Positions 11,707 to 21,445 of a stretch of 64,000 nucleotides of DNA are shown here, one piece after another (position 1 is the first letter of the stretch; every line of letters starts with the position of its first letter). Origin of the DNA: Ancistrus triradiatus (taxonomy: Eukaryota > Chordata > Actinopteri > Siluriformes > Loricariidae). The stretch is from the NCBI GenBank assembly GCA_025084515.1, contig JAJAGP010003152.1:1-64000 (forward strand). The letters are read 5' to 3'. A program made the position numbers and the translations under genes. The notes under the pieces are model-generated. The model did not search any database. It was not told the DNA's origin and saw nothing but the letters and a program-made list of their open reading frames with translations.

Positions 11707-12025
11707 CAGTGATGCTGTGGTTCTCGACCACCTCAGAACTTGTCGATTTGGTTCTCGTCCCATTTTGACTAGAACAATTTGTCTCTGTTCTCATTGTTTG
11801 CTCGGTACTCGACGCACTTGCTTAATCACACAGCTAAAAAAATTGAGCCGCGTGACTCAATTTACGAGTCATCATTCATGATTCAGTATACAGTGACTCA
11901 GTCTCAAAATAGCTCTTTCCCAGTGAATATCTGCACTATCTTTATTGTGTATTTAGTATTTGTTTACATCTACAGTACTGTATTCGTAGTGCAACTAAGT
12001 CTCCATGGGTCCTAAAAGATTAGTT
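11707..12025 (-). mobile_element. TA-flanked MITE (pogo/Tigger-like ends), part 1
   Basis: It begins after a TA with cagtgatgctgtggttctcg and continues to ctccatgggtcctaaaag. The whole segment is homologous, in opposite orientation, to 44231-44803. Its other half lies at 14184-14406, so the MITE was split by the Tc1 insertion at 12028. No coding capacity; the superfamily is suggested only by the TA target and the cagtggtacctcgg-type end. Confidence 0.65.
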
Positions 12026-12027
12026 TA

Positions 12028-12701
12028 CAGTGATGCTTGAAAATTTGTGAACCCTTCATAATTTTCTGTATTTCTGCATAAATATGACCTAAAACATCAT
12101 CAGATTTTCACACAAGTTCTAAAAGTAGATAAAGAGAACCCAGTTAAACAAATGAGATGAAAATATTATACTTGGTCATTTATTTATTGAGGAAAATGAT
12201 CCAATATTATATATTAGTGAGTGGCAAAGGTATGTGAACCTTTGCTTTCAGTATCTGGTGTGACCCCCCTGTGCAGCAATAACTGGAACTAAACATTTCC
12301 TGTAGCTGTTGATCAGTCCTGCACACCGGCTTGGAGGAATTTTAGCCCATTCCTCCGTACAGAAAAGCTTCAGCTCTGGGATGTTGGTGGGTTTCCTCAC
12401 ATTAACTGCTCGTTTCAGGTCCTTCCACAGCATTTTGATTGGATTAAGGTCAGGACTTTGACTTGGCCATTCCAAAACATGAACTTTATTCTTCTGTAAC
12501 CATACTTTGGTGGAACGGCTTGTGTGCTTAGGGTCGTTGTCTTGCTGCATGACCCATCTTCTCTTGAGATTCAGTTCATGGACAGATGCCCTGACATTTT
12601 CTTCTTTGATATAAGGAATTATATCAGAGAATTCTAAAGGAATTCTGAATTCATTGTTCCATCAATGGTAGCACGCTGTCCTGGCTCAGATGCAGCAACT
12701 T
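12028..12701 (-). mobile_element. Tc1-like transposon, family A, copy 2, part 1
   Basis: The end starts at 12028 after TA with cagtgatgcttgaaaat and contains the inner direct repeat near 12215-12240. The transposase C-terminal half follows on the minus strand. Homology is interrupted after gatgcagcaac at about 12701 and resumes at 13952 with aggcccaaaccatgat, so the intervening LINE is a later insertion. Confidence 0.85.
12248..12550 (-). pseudogene. Tc1-like transposase, C-terminal fragment
   Basis: A 100-residue open frame covers the second catalytic motif (MQQDNDPKHTSRSTK), the LEWPSQSPDLNP block and the C-terminal GLINSYRK and GGHTRY end. The third catalytic residue is changed: the family reads LNPIEMLW, but this copy has LNPIKMLW (GAA to AAA near 12431), so the DD34E glutamate is lost. 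The N-terminal part continues at 13952-14178, beyond the inserted LINE. Confidence 0.85.
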
Positions 12702-13951
12702 GCTTTGTGACTCTCCTAGATTCTTCCTCTGTTTGGTAAGGTAAGCTGTTGTTTAAGTAGACTATCTGCTAGTGTCAGTGCTGTAGGTAACTGCTTATTA
12801 GTATCTTCAGGTGTATATTGTAAACCAGTATCGGGTTAGCCTAAGGTGTGACTTGTGACTTGTGGGCATCCAGACTTTCATCGGTTCTGATCCTTCTTGA
12901 CCTTTCGGCTGCCTTTGACACAGTTGACCATAAGATTCTCCTTTCTGTCCTCTCCGGTCTTGGAATCACAGGCTCTGCTTGGCAGTGGCTTGCATCTTAC
13001 CTGGGGGGACGATCTTATCAGGTATCATGGAGAGGCTCTATATCTGCACCACGTGCTCTTACAACTGGAGTTCCACAAGGCTCAGTTCTGGGACCTCTTC
13101 TTTTCTCTCTCTACACTCATTCTCTTGGTGAAGTCATAACCTCGAATGGCTTTTCTCCTATCACTGTTATGCTGATGATACTCAGCTCGTTTTCCCTCTT
13201 TTGATCATCAGAGTGTGCAGTCTCAAAACCGTATCTCAGCATGTCTGGAGGAGCATCTCAATAGTGGATTGTCAGCCTTCATCATTTGAAACTAAAACCC
13301 ACAGCAAAAAACAGAGCTGCTTTTTCATTTCCTGCAGAAGGGTCCCGAAGGCTGCAAACTGATCCAGAAATGCAGCGGCTCGTTCCCTGGTTTTCAATCT
13401 TCCCAAGTTTTTCTCACGTCACCCCATTTGCTACGCTCACTTCATTGGCTCCCTGTAGCCTGCCCGCATCAGATACAAAAACATTGAACGCTCACCTACA
13501 AGCCAAGAATGGAACAGCGCCATCTTACATAAGAGCTCTGATCAAACCACGTTCTGTACCCTCGCACCTCCGAGTACGAGCTTTGGCCCCTACTGGGAGC
13601 CTCACGTAAGATTAAAGGAATGACAAGCTTCAAAACTCTTTCTCCGTCCAGGCACCCAGATGGTGGAATGAAACTTCCACTCGATGTCCGTATGGCTGAG
13701 TCTCTTGCTGTCTCAAGGAGACGACTAAAGAACCCACTCTTCACCCAGCACTTGAGTGAATAAAACTGCATATCCTCCAGTAAAAAAAAAAAAAAAAACT
13801 CTACACCACATATGAGCAGGTTGTAGTTGGATTGTGTACTTGAGCTACTGTTTACTTGTACTAATATGAGGTTCTATCTCCTAGGAAGATTACAAAGCAC
13901 TTTTGTAAGTCGCTCTGGATAAGGGCGTCTGCTAAATGCTGTAAATGTAAA
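12702..13951 (+). mobile_element. L2-like LINE, internally deleted
   Basis: It contains reverse-transcriptase motifs and the LINE-2-type C-terminal region, and ends with a tail (taagtcgctctggataaggg ... tgctaaatgctgtaaat, 13905-13951) directly at the junction with the interrupted Tc1 element. The 5' end is truncated or rearranged, and the segment between RT and C-terminal region is short. An A-run at 13781-13797 lies inside the 3' UTR. Confidence 0.75.
12848..13763 (+). pseudogene. L2-like LINE reverse transcriptase pseudogene
   Basis: The first frame shows RT motif A (LLDLSAAFDTVDHKIL, catalytic Asp) and motif B (TTGVPQGSVLGPLLF). The motif C tetrad YADD (13168-13179) is in another frame, so a frameshift lies between. 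Further on are AWMEEHLN-type sequence and, after an apparent deletion near 13330-13380, the C-terminal block with AKNGTAPSYIRALI, SRHPDGGMK-like and ESLAVSRRRLK sequence ending at a TAA at 13761-13763. The L2 clade is inferred from this C-terminal block. Not functional. Confidence 0.75.
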
Positions 13952-14178
13952 CATAGGCCCAAACCATGATACTACCACCACCATGTTTCACAGATGGGTT
14001 CTTATGCTGGAAGGCAGTTTTTCCTTTCTCCAAACATAAAGCTTCTTTTTTAAACAAAAAAATAATAGTTTTGGTCTCATCTGTCCACAACATTCTTCCA
14101 ATGGCCTTCTGGCTTGTGGACATGATCTTTAGCGAACTGCAGACGAGCAGCAATGTCCTCATTAAACTCATCATGATA
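13952..14178 (-). mobile_element. Tc1-like family A, copy 2, part 2
   Basis: This is the continuation of 12028-12701 beyond the inserted LINE. On the minus strand it encodes the first catalytic motif (MLWTDETK) and the KHGGGSIMVWA block. It stops at about 14178; the transposase N-terminus and the other inverted repeat are absent. Confidence 0.8.
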
Positions 14179-14183
14179 CATTT

Positions 14184-14406
14184 AACTTATGATGGAATTG
14201 TTGGAACATATCCCCATTGTAGATCAGGGAGCACATGTACAATACTATTCCATTATTGCATACAATGCTTTATACAGTGTGGATTTTCTGAGGTCTGGAA
14301 CGGATTAATTCAATTTACATTATTCCTTATGGGAAAATTTTGATCAGTAATTGTCATTTTCAGTTCTTGAAAAGCCTTCTCGAACAAATTAATGACGAGT
14401 GACTGA
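14184..14406 (-). mobile_element. TA-flanked MITE, part 2
   Basis: It matches the first 200 bp of the copy at 44231 in reverse orientation (ttccttatgggaaaatttt, agaaaatccacac and others). The extreme terminus after tgacgag is damaged. Together with 11707-12025 it brackets the nested insertions. Confidence 0.65.
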
Positions 14407-15453
14407 GCTCAACACAGGAACTCGCATCTGTACCAGTCACTATACACTTGTGTTTACATTTGGACCAATCACTGCAAGCCTATGTCACTCAGGGCCCCTA
14501 TAAGCTGAGAAAAGATGCTGTCTTGAAGTAGGAGCTAAAAAAAAGTCTCGATACAGGGCATTTTAAAAACTACAACATCCCCAGTTTCAGCAGTTTAAAC
14601 ACATGACAAACGAAGCACAGTTCTAAGAACTATGGAAAAGTTCTTCCAATGTGAAAGTGCCTGTTGCCTGAGTTGTGAAGGTCACCGCATCATTCCCTGG
14701 TGCTGCAAAAATGCCCTACACCCAGTCCTGCATTGCGTCGGTACCCCACTCAGGGTACGAGCTCATGTGCACCTTGTGAATATTAGGGATGGGCTTTGGA
14801 GCACCCTAATGACCTTGACCAGGGTAAGCAGGGTTCAAGTGCAGGACCCTTAACTCGCTTGGAATTACTTGGATTGTATGACTGCTCTGGATAAGGGCTA
14901 AATGATTAAATGACTAAACCTACTCACTTCAGACCCTCTTTACATTGAGAGTGTAAACTGCACGCCTTAGCTTTCAAGCAGCCTGTGCTCTGCAAACAGT
15001 AAGGTCTCTCTTTCCTCATGGTCAACTAATATCAATGTAAAAGAAAATGCATACACATCAGGCCTAACCTAAAACGACGGAACGTCATTAAACAACTTAC
15101 GAGCCGTCATTAAATGATTTTAATCCTCCTTTAACGTTGTAAACAGCTGTCATTTGCTCACTGTCTGAAATCAAAAGACTAACACAACAGCCAGCTGTTC
15201 TCATTTATAAGAATTAGTACAATCAGGTTTGAATACATTGATTTGATTTTTATAAATGACATACAAATCATGATTTAAAAAGATGAACCAGTGTGAGAAA
15301 AAGAGGGAGGAGGGACAAGGAAAACGGTCACTGAAACTAAGCAATAAAACTGTCACTTAACATCCATGGTATGTTTTGTGAAACTGTACAAACAACAGCT
15401 TTGAACAATAATGGCACTCAATGACACCAGCCATAACAAAATCACAAAGTTAC
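14407..15453. other. Mostly unassigned DNA with a SINE remnant
   Basis: 14840-14915 resembles the 3' part of the L2-tailed SINE (cttaact..ttggat..tctggataaggg). The rest shows no recognised gene or repeat. Confidence 0.45.
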
Positions 15454-16203
15454 TGTTACGGTTCGTCCCGACACCCCTTAAGGTATTAACTACCCCACCC
15501 TAGCCTGATGAACGTGCTCAGGGTTGAGCGTGTTGCGTACAGGAAGGCCCTGGTAGGCAGGACAAACCCTGAAGCAGGGTCTAAAAGGGAGGGCGGGGCA
15601 ACACAAATACTGGCTTGGGGCTAGCCCCAAGTGGCTCAGGGCCAGAGCTTGGCATGGGTGACTCAGGAGCAGAGCTCGTCGCAGGTGGCCCAGGGGCCCA
15701 CGAAAAAGGTCGGCGCGAGTCGCCTGACTGGGCAAACTGATGCCAATGACCTTGGTGCTGAGGTCAACAAGAGTGACCATGGTGCAGAAGGCTTGAGTAT
15801 GGAGCTAACATGCTCAAGTACGGAGCTTGGCAGCGCTAGCTGCTCAGTTGCGAAGCTAGTGGATGCGGCGAGCTCAGGTACGGAGCTGGGCGGCGCTAAA
15901 TGCTCAGTTATAGAGCTAAAGGGCGCGGCAAGCTCAGGTTAGCGCCAGCAGGCTCTGTACTGATCAGTTGTGAAGCTAATGGGCGTGACAAGCTCAGGTA
16001 CGGAGCTAGGCAGCGCCAACTGCTCAGGTACCGAGCTAACATGCTCAGGTAAGGAGGTTAGGGGGGCGGTGTGCTCAGGTACAGAGGTAGGCGGCGCTAG
16101 TTGCTCAAGTACGGAGCCAGTGGGAGCGGTGAGCCCAGGTAAAGAGCTAGGCGGCGCTATTTGCTCAGGTATGGAGGTAATGGGCGAGGCAAGCTCAGGT
16201 GCG
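15454..16203 (-). mobile_element. LTR-like end plus 30-bp minisatellite
   Basis: Read on the minus strand, the segment ends ...gggacgaaccgtaaca at 15454, an LTR-type terminus like those at 22723 and 24379. It is preceded by a tandem array (about 15610-16203) of 30-bp units of the form gagctaggcggcgc...gctcaggtac. Two units (near 15805 and 16030) are 21 bp, exactly three codons shorter, so the reading frame is kept. The array gives a 10-residue periodic peptide on both strands (minus: VPEQLAPPTS-type). It is truncated by the junction with the Tc1 copy at 16204. Confidence 0.6.
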
Positions 16204-16400
16204 TTGCTCACCATTCTCATGATCATTTTGACCCCACGGGATGAGAACTTGCGTGAGGCCCCAGATCGAGGGAGATTATCAGTGGCCTTGTATGTCTTCC
16301 ATTTTATTACAATTGCTCTCACAGTTGATTTATTCACACCAACCTGCTTGCCTATTGTAGAGTCACTCTTCTCAGTCTGGTGCAGGTCTACAATGTTCAT
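15939..16400 (-). pseudogene. Chimeric ORF: Tc1 helix-turn-helix plus Pro-rich decapeptide repeats
   Basis: A single 153-codon frame. Residues 1 to about 65 (MNIVDLHQTEKSDSTIGKQV..., with VNKSTVRAIVIKWK and LPRSGASRKF) are the paired-type DNA-binding domain and linker of a Tc1 transposase. From about residue 67 the frame continues without a stop into the array, giving SIPEQIAPPS / SVPEHTAPLT-type decapeptides. The fusion arose at the 16203/16204 breakpoint. The array's own stop (TAA at 15939-15941) comes from a single-unit variant. Whether it is expressed is unknown; the canonical transposase start is slightly upstream and altered. Confidence 0.6.
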
Positions 16401-16583
16401 CCTGGTGTCCTTTGACAGCTATTTGGTCTTGTGTTTGGAGTCTGACTGTTTGAGGCTGTGGACAGGTGTCTTTTATATAGATAAGATTTTATCTCTAAGT
16501 GTACCTATGATGAAAATTATATCATAGGTAATTAAGTAGAAGAACCTGCACAATCAGTGGCTGACTAAATACTTTTTTGCCAA
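16204..16583 (-). mobile_element. Tc1-like transposon, family D, copy 1 (one end)
   Basis: The minus-strand copy of the element at 19965 retains the 5' terminal region, ending gactaaatacttttttgcc at about 16582, and the N-terminal transposase segment. Homology with 19965-21030 breaks exactly at gtgagcaa (16204). Part of the terminal repeat is deleted. Confidence 0.75.
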
Positions 16584-17013
16584 CATTAAGAGTTTCTGCA
16601 TACAATTTATAGTCACTAATCAAGAATAACCAGATCCTAGACTTTTGTTGTAACACCAGCATCTCACTCAGATTTGCTTCAGGTCCATAGAATAGGGTGT
16701 AGTTACATCCTTCTTTATAAACCTGATCTATTTTATTTGCTGAATGTAAATAAACATTATTTTTTAATAAATTAAAATTTACAGATAGGTAAATTTGTGT
16801 TTATTGTCTGTATAATAAAATAATTATTGGGAAATTCTGCTCCTCGGCTGTTATGACTGAAGCCCATAGTCTAATGCTGATGTTTTAGCAGCAGGGTGCC
16901 TGAGAGAATTGAACTATTTTATCTTGTGGAATGTTGATAAACGAATAGTTTTTTCTGTCCTCTTTATCTTAAAACCTAACAATAAGCAGCAATAATGGAA
17001 CTGTGATATAATC
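16584..17013. other. Unassigned AT-rich DNA
   Basis: Nothing recognised before the palindrome. Confidence 0.5.
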
Positions 17014-17133
17014 GCAATAATACACTCGAGCTTGTGCTTTAACGTGAGATATTGGCACTGTGTGCTGGTCTATGACCGCAGCACCCCCGTGCCAGTATCT
17101 CACGTTATAGCATGAGCTCGAGTGTATTATTGC
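17014..17133. repeat. Long inverted repeat (45-bp arms)
   Basis: Left arm 17014-17058 and right arm 17089-17133 are complementary at about 41 of 45 positions (cores: acactcgagc, aacgtgagat, ggcac), around a 30-base loop. It could be the core of a palindromic MITE; flanking AT-rich sequence 17200-17300 resembles 42680-42740. Confidence 0.85.
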
Positions 17134-17565
17134 TGAATTATAGCTACAGCAAAGCTACATGCGATACAGATATACGCCTTTTTTTGTTTGCTTTTTTTTA
17201 CAATAATATTAATTAAAACACGATATGAAAACAATTAGTACAGTACTTTAATTCTGTATTTCGATGCTGTAATACAATACAGTAATTCCTATCTAATCAC
17301 GAAATTCACAGTGTACCATTTATCTAGCCAGACCATCACAGTGCTGGGTCATGATGGAGTAGGTGACCCCTCTGCTCGGCCTTGGGGACATTTCAGTACA
17401 CATTATTCTGAAAAATAAGGAAACAGAGACACCTCCCCACCAAGAAGGTGGTACCTGCATCATCAGCCTTGACCTCGCAAGCTTTGGATAATAGCATAAA
17501 CACTTCTTTAGAACCACTCAAAATATTAACCTTTTTTATTTACAATGATAGATGATATAGATAGA
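17134..17565. other. Unassigned DNA
   Basis: AT-rich segment 17160-17300, then nothing recognised. Confidence 0.5.
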
Positions 17566-17569
17566 AATG

Positions 17570-17800
17570 ATTTAGGAAATCCCATGGGCATGGCAAAGTC
17601 AAATTTTTTTGTAGCACTTTCTGCAATGGAGCCTTGTCTCAAAGCAGCTTTACAATTATCTAGGCCCAAATTGAGCGAGCCTAGGGCAACATTGGTAAGG
17701 AGGAACTCCCTAAATGCTATAAGGAAGAAACCATGGGAAGACCAAGACTCAAAAAGGAACCCAACCTCCTTGGTTGTTTATAGTAATAGTGTAAATAAAG
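17570..17800. mobile_element. Fish dispersed repeat fragment
   Basis: The blocks gtcaaattttttt, tctcaaagcagctttac, aggaggaactccc and ggaagaaacc..gg..gacc are typical of a widespread teleost retroposon segment. A poly-A run follows at 17814-17843. Head and family are uncertain. Confidence 0.5.
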
Positions 17801-17843
17801 AGAAGCTAAATATAAAAAAAAAAAAAAATTAAAAAAAAAAAAA

Positions 17844-18273
17844 TGAGAGAGAACAGGTTTAAACAAAATACAGTAAATAAAATATGTAAAATAGGATCCA
17901 TTAAAATGAAAACAATATTATGAAAAGTCTAATAAAACAGAGAACATAAAACTGTAATATATAAGACAATAGTAGACCGATATATAATAAAATATTAAAT
18001 AAAATAACGTAGAATAAAGCAACACCATACAAATACTGGGTACAGCCTCCCTTTTCTCTCAGTACAGCCTCATTTCTTCATAGCATGGATTCCCAAGATG
18101 TTGGAAACATTCCCTTCAATTTCTGCTCCATGCTGATGTTACAAGTCCCAAGCAACAGACCTGTTGGACAATAGTCCTGTGAAAACCGGACTAAATCAAT
18201 GAATCAGCAGACAAGGATCTGGTCTCCATGAATGTTTTACGGATCAGTTAGTACCCATAGGAATAAGGTTAGA
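17844..18273. other. Unassigned AT-rich DNA
   Basis: A-rich tract to about 18010, then nothing recognised. Confidence 0.5.
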
Positions 18274-18275
18274 TA

Positions 18276-19048
18276 CACTGAATGACCACCTTATTATAGA
18301 CACCCAAGTAGTAGCACATTGGACCTCCTTTGGCCTTCAGACCCACAGCAATTCATTGTGCAAAGATTCTGCTAGGTGTTGAAATCGTTCTTCAGGAGGA
18401 ATATTGACCCAGTTGTCGCGAATTAGATGCAGGTCTCGACATGCTCTGAGCGAAATGTTCTACCAGAGGACCCAGGATGTGCCAAGAAAACATTACCCAC
18501 ACTATCACTGTACCTCCATCAGCCTGAACTGTTGACACCTGAGAGGAAGGGTTCATCGATTCATGCTGCTTGCTCCAAATTCTGACCCTCCTATCACCAT
18601 GGTGCAACAGAAGCCTGAATTCATCTGACCAGGCCATATTTTACCACTGCCAATTTTTGTGCTTTTTTTTACCCTCTGGAGTTTTGCTGTTTTGATTGCC
18701 TTTGACAGCAATGGCACTCGAACTGGTCGTCTGCTGTTATAGCCCATCAGTGCTAAGTATCAGTGAGTTTTGCGTTGGGATACGTTAGTTGGAGCACCAG
18801 TGATATATTCGGCTGCAATTTGCAATTTGACTGTCGCCTGTCATTAGAACGATTCTTGACATTCTTCTCTCTCCCCCTTTGGCAATGAGTTGTTTCTATA
18901 TGCAGGATCTTCCTGTTTTTCCTCTAATCATCATTTTTCCGTGATGTCTGCATGTTCTTATACACTGCACTACTGCCACACAATTTTCCGAGTTCATAAC
19001 TGTATAGAAAGAATAGGTGTTCACGTGTTCCTGATCCAGTGCTCAGTG
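18276..19048 (-). mobile_element. Tc1-like transposon, family E, copy 1 (deleted)
   Basis: The left end begins after TA with cactgaatgaccaccttat. The right end is gttcctgatccagtgctcag, matching the cactgagcacttta... inverted repeat of this fish family. The 770-bp length implies large internal deletions: the region between the transposase C-terminus and its second catalytic motif is missing. Confidence 0.7.
18392..18760 (-). pseudogene. Tc1-like transposase fragment, family E
   Basis: On the minus strand: GYNSRRPVRVPLLSKA, then AWSDEFRLLLHHGDRRVRIW (first catalytic Asp kept), then the GGTVIVWVMF glycine block. A frameshift near 18640 separates the first part from the second. The second Asp and Glu are deleted, and the C-terminal LVEHFAQSM-like end follows almost at once. 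Compare 54125-55045, a longer plus-strand relative. Confidence 0.75.
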
Positions 19049-19049
19049 A

Positions 19050-19670
19050 CTGTAGCTCAGCCTATATTCTGTGGACTTATATTGATACTTATACATGCAG
19101 TCCCCTTCCAGAGAGGGAACGTGCTATCTGGTGTATTCCTGAGTATTTTCAGAGGGAGGCAGAAGTGCTTAAAGGAGATGGAGCTAAAATTTGTAGCTTA
19201 ACAATAAGATCACAGACTGGGCTTTAAATTCTGATTCTTTTGGCTCAGTGGCTTAATAAGCATTCCAAGTGGTAGAATGAATATATAAAGGGCAGGGTGG
19301 CTCCCTCTAACCTCACATTCTAGTCTACACCGTCTAGCTGCAGGAGCCATCAAACTCGGCCCAGAGGCTGCAAATGAACTGGTAAATCTCTTCGGACATG
19401 GGAAATGCAGCGCTGACACATTGATTATGCCACATCAAGATACACATTCAAGAGCCTCTAGATAATACTGGGTAATGCCAAGTTTGCTTCCTGAACACCT
19501 AGGGGTATACTTGATGGATTTTGGGCTAATGGTCAAGAAATCACCTTATATTATTTATTACATACCATTTTGTAGATCCAACATAGTTTAGTGATTTTCC
19601 ATCACATGTTAAGTCTACTGGTATATCCATGAACTCATGTTGTTGGTGCTTAATTCTTACCCCACTTGGC
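19050..19670. other. Unassigned DNA
   Basis: No gene or repeat recognised; the ORFs at 18890-19227 are remnants or chance frames. Confidence 0.5.
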
Positions 19671-19673
19671 CCC

Positions 19674-19800
19674 ACTTGGGTGGCACAGTGGCTCGGTGGG
19701 TAGCATCATCACCTCACAGCTAGAAGGTCCTGGGTTTGATCCCCAGCTGGAGCGGTCTGGGTCCTTTCTGTGGGGAGTTTGCGTGTCTTCCCTGTGTCTG
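19674..19800 (+). mobile_element. DANA-like SINE, 5' part
   Basis: tRNA-like head (ggtggcacagtggctcggtg with A box, ctgggtttgatccccag with B box), then ctttctgtggggag and gtgtctgcgtgg. It is cut at about 19800 by the next SINE. Confidence 0.75.
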
Positions 19801-19962
19801 CGTGGCTTTACTCGGGGACTGTGGTAGCCAAGATACTGGAATATGGAACAGAAGTTCCAGGGTTCCAAACCCACTCTCTGCCATTGTTAGGTCCTTGAGT
19901 AAGGATCTTAACCCACAATTGCTTGGATTGTAAGACTTTCAAGTTGTAAGTCACTCTGGATA
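19801..19962 (+). mobile_element. L2-tailed tRNA-SINE
   Basis: gactgtggtagccaagatac (A-box region), ccagggttccaaac (B-box region), ccttgagtaaggatcttaac, and the start of the L2-type tail gtaagtcactctggata. The tail is interrupted at its TA by the Tc1 element at 19965. Confidence 0.7.
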
Positions 19963-19964
19963 TA

Positions 19965-21030
19965 TAGTGGGGCAAAAAAGTATTTAGTCAGCCACTGATT
20001 GTGCAAGTTCCCAAACTTAAACATGAGAGAGGTCTGTAATTTTCATCATAGCTACACTTCAACTATGAGAGAAAAAATGAGAAACAAAATCCAGGAAATC
20101 ACATTGTAGGATTTTTACAGAATTAAATTTTAAATCATGGTGGAAAATAAGTATTTGGTCACCCACAATCACGCAAGTTTTCTGGCTCTCACAGATCTGT
20201 AACTTCTTCTTTAGGAAGCTCTTCTGTCCTTCACTCGTTACCTGTATTAATGGCACCTGTTTGACCTCGTTATCTGTATAGAATATACAGATCACATCCC
20301 GTGGGGTCAAAATGATCATCAGACCGGTGAGCAAAAATCCCAGAACTACACGGAGGGACCTGATGAATGACCTGCAGAGAGCTGGGACCAAAGTAACAAA
20401 GACTACCATCAGTAACACACTACGCCAAGAGGGACTCGGATCCTGCAGTGCCAGGCGTGCCCCCCTGCTTAAGCCAGTACATGTCCAGGCCCATCTGAAG
20501 TTTGCCAGAGAACATATGGATGATCCAGAAGGATTGGGAGAATATCATGTAATCAGATGAAACCAAAATAGAACTTTTTGTTAAAACTCAACTCACCGTG
20601 TTTGGAAGAAGAAGAATGATGAGTTGCATCCGAAGAGCACCATACCTGCTGTGAAGCATGGGGGTGGAAACATCATGCTTTGGGGCTGTTTTTCTGCAAA
20701 GAGGACAGGACGACTGATCCGTGTTAAGGGAAGAATGAACGGGTCCATGTATCATGAGATTTTAAGCCAAAACCTCCTTCCATCAGTGAGAGCATTGAAG
20801 ATGGTACATGGCTGACCATGTCCATGACCATGATCCCAAACACACTGCTCAGACAAGGAGTGGCTCCATAAAAAGCATTTCAAGGTCCTGGAGTGGCCTA
20901 GCCAGTCTCCAGACCTCAACCCCATAGAAAATGTGTGGAGGGAGTTGAAAGCCGTGTTGCCCCAAAACATTACTGCTCTAGAGGAGATCTGCATGGAGGA
21001 CTGGGCCAAAATACCAGCTACAGTGTGGTA
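19965..21030 (+). mobile_element. Tc1-like transposon, family D, copy 2 (3'-truncated)
   Basis: The left end agtggggcaaaaaagtattt lies next to TA. The inner direct repeat aaaataagtatttggtca at about 20144 repeats the terminal aaaaagtatttagtca, so this is an IR/DR element. It is inserted in the tail of the SINE at 19801. The right end is missing: at 21030 the sequence changes to an inverted SINE. Confidence 0.8.
20292..21030 (+). pseudogene. Tc1-like transposase pseudogene, family D
   Basis: The N-terminal helix-turn-helix has been deleted near 20280-20295; it is retained in the copy at 16204. The remaining part starts SKNPRTTRRDLMNDLQRAG, followed by LLKPVHVQAHLKFAREHMDDPEG. The first catalytic motif SDETKIELF is near 20547. 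KHGGGNIMLWGCFSAKRTGRL, the second motif region DHDPKHTAQT (about 20826-20855) and LEWPSQ-like sequence with PIENVW (about 20920-20940) follow. All three acidic residues persist, but stops and frameshifts separate the blocks. Confidence 0.8.
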
Positions 21031-21188
21031 CAGCGACTTACAATTGGTACAGTCTTACAATCCAAGCAATTGTGGGTTAAGGGTCTTGCTCAAGGACCCA
21101 ACAGTGGCAGCTTGGCAGAGGTGGGATTTGAACCCTGGACCTTCTGGTCCAGAGTCCAGTACCTTAACTGCTAGACTACCACAGTCCC
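21031..21188 (-). mobile_element. L2-tailed tRNA-SINE, minus strand
   Basis: The reverse complement gives gggactgtggtagtctagca (A box), ggtccagggttcaaatccca (B box) and the start of the gtaagtcgct tail. With the plus-strand SINE at 19801 it forms an inverted pair around the Tc1 copy. Confidence 0.8.
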
Positions 21189-21295
21189 ACATATATATCT
21201 ATAAAATGATGCCGACAATGATGTTAAATACCCCAAATAAACAAACTAACCTCAACATCTTTGTGTCTCGGGCCAGAAATTGAAATTCACAAGGC

Positions 21296-21445
21296 CGGCC
21301 TATGCATTTCCGCTCTTCATCTGTATAATTTTGGTGAGTCTTTGCAAACTGAAGCCTCAGTTTTTGTTTTAGCTGACAGAAGTGGAACTTTTGCTGTTGT
21401 AGCCCATCTGCCCCAAGGTTTGATGTGTTGTGCATTCGGACAATT
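21296..21445 (-). mobile_element. Tc1-like family E fragment
   Basis: The minus strand encodes LGADGLQQQKFHFCQLKQ and KLRLQFAKTHQNYTDE, matching the linker before the first catalytic Asp in family E (compare 54440-54540). Only about 50 codons survive. Confidence 0.65.

Noticed and set aside
15631..16527. Plus-strand ORFs through the 30-bp array
   Set aside because: Open because of the 30-bp period; antisense to both the LTR-type end and the Tc1 fragment. Kept only as part of the array description.
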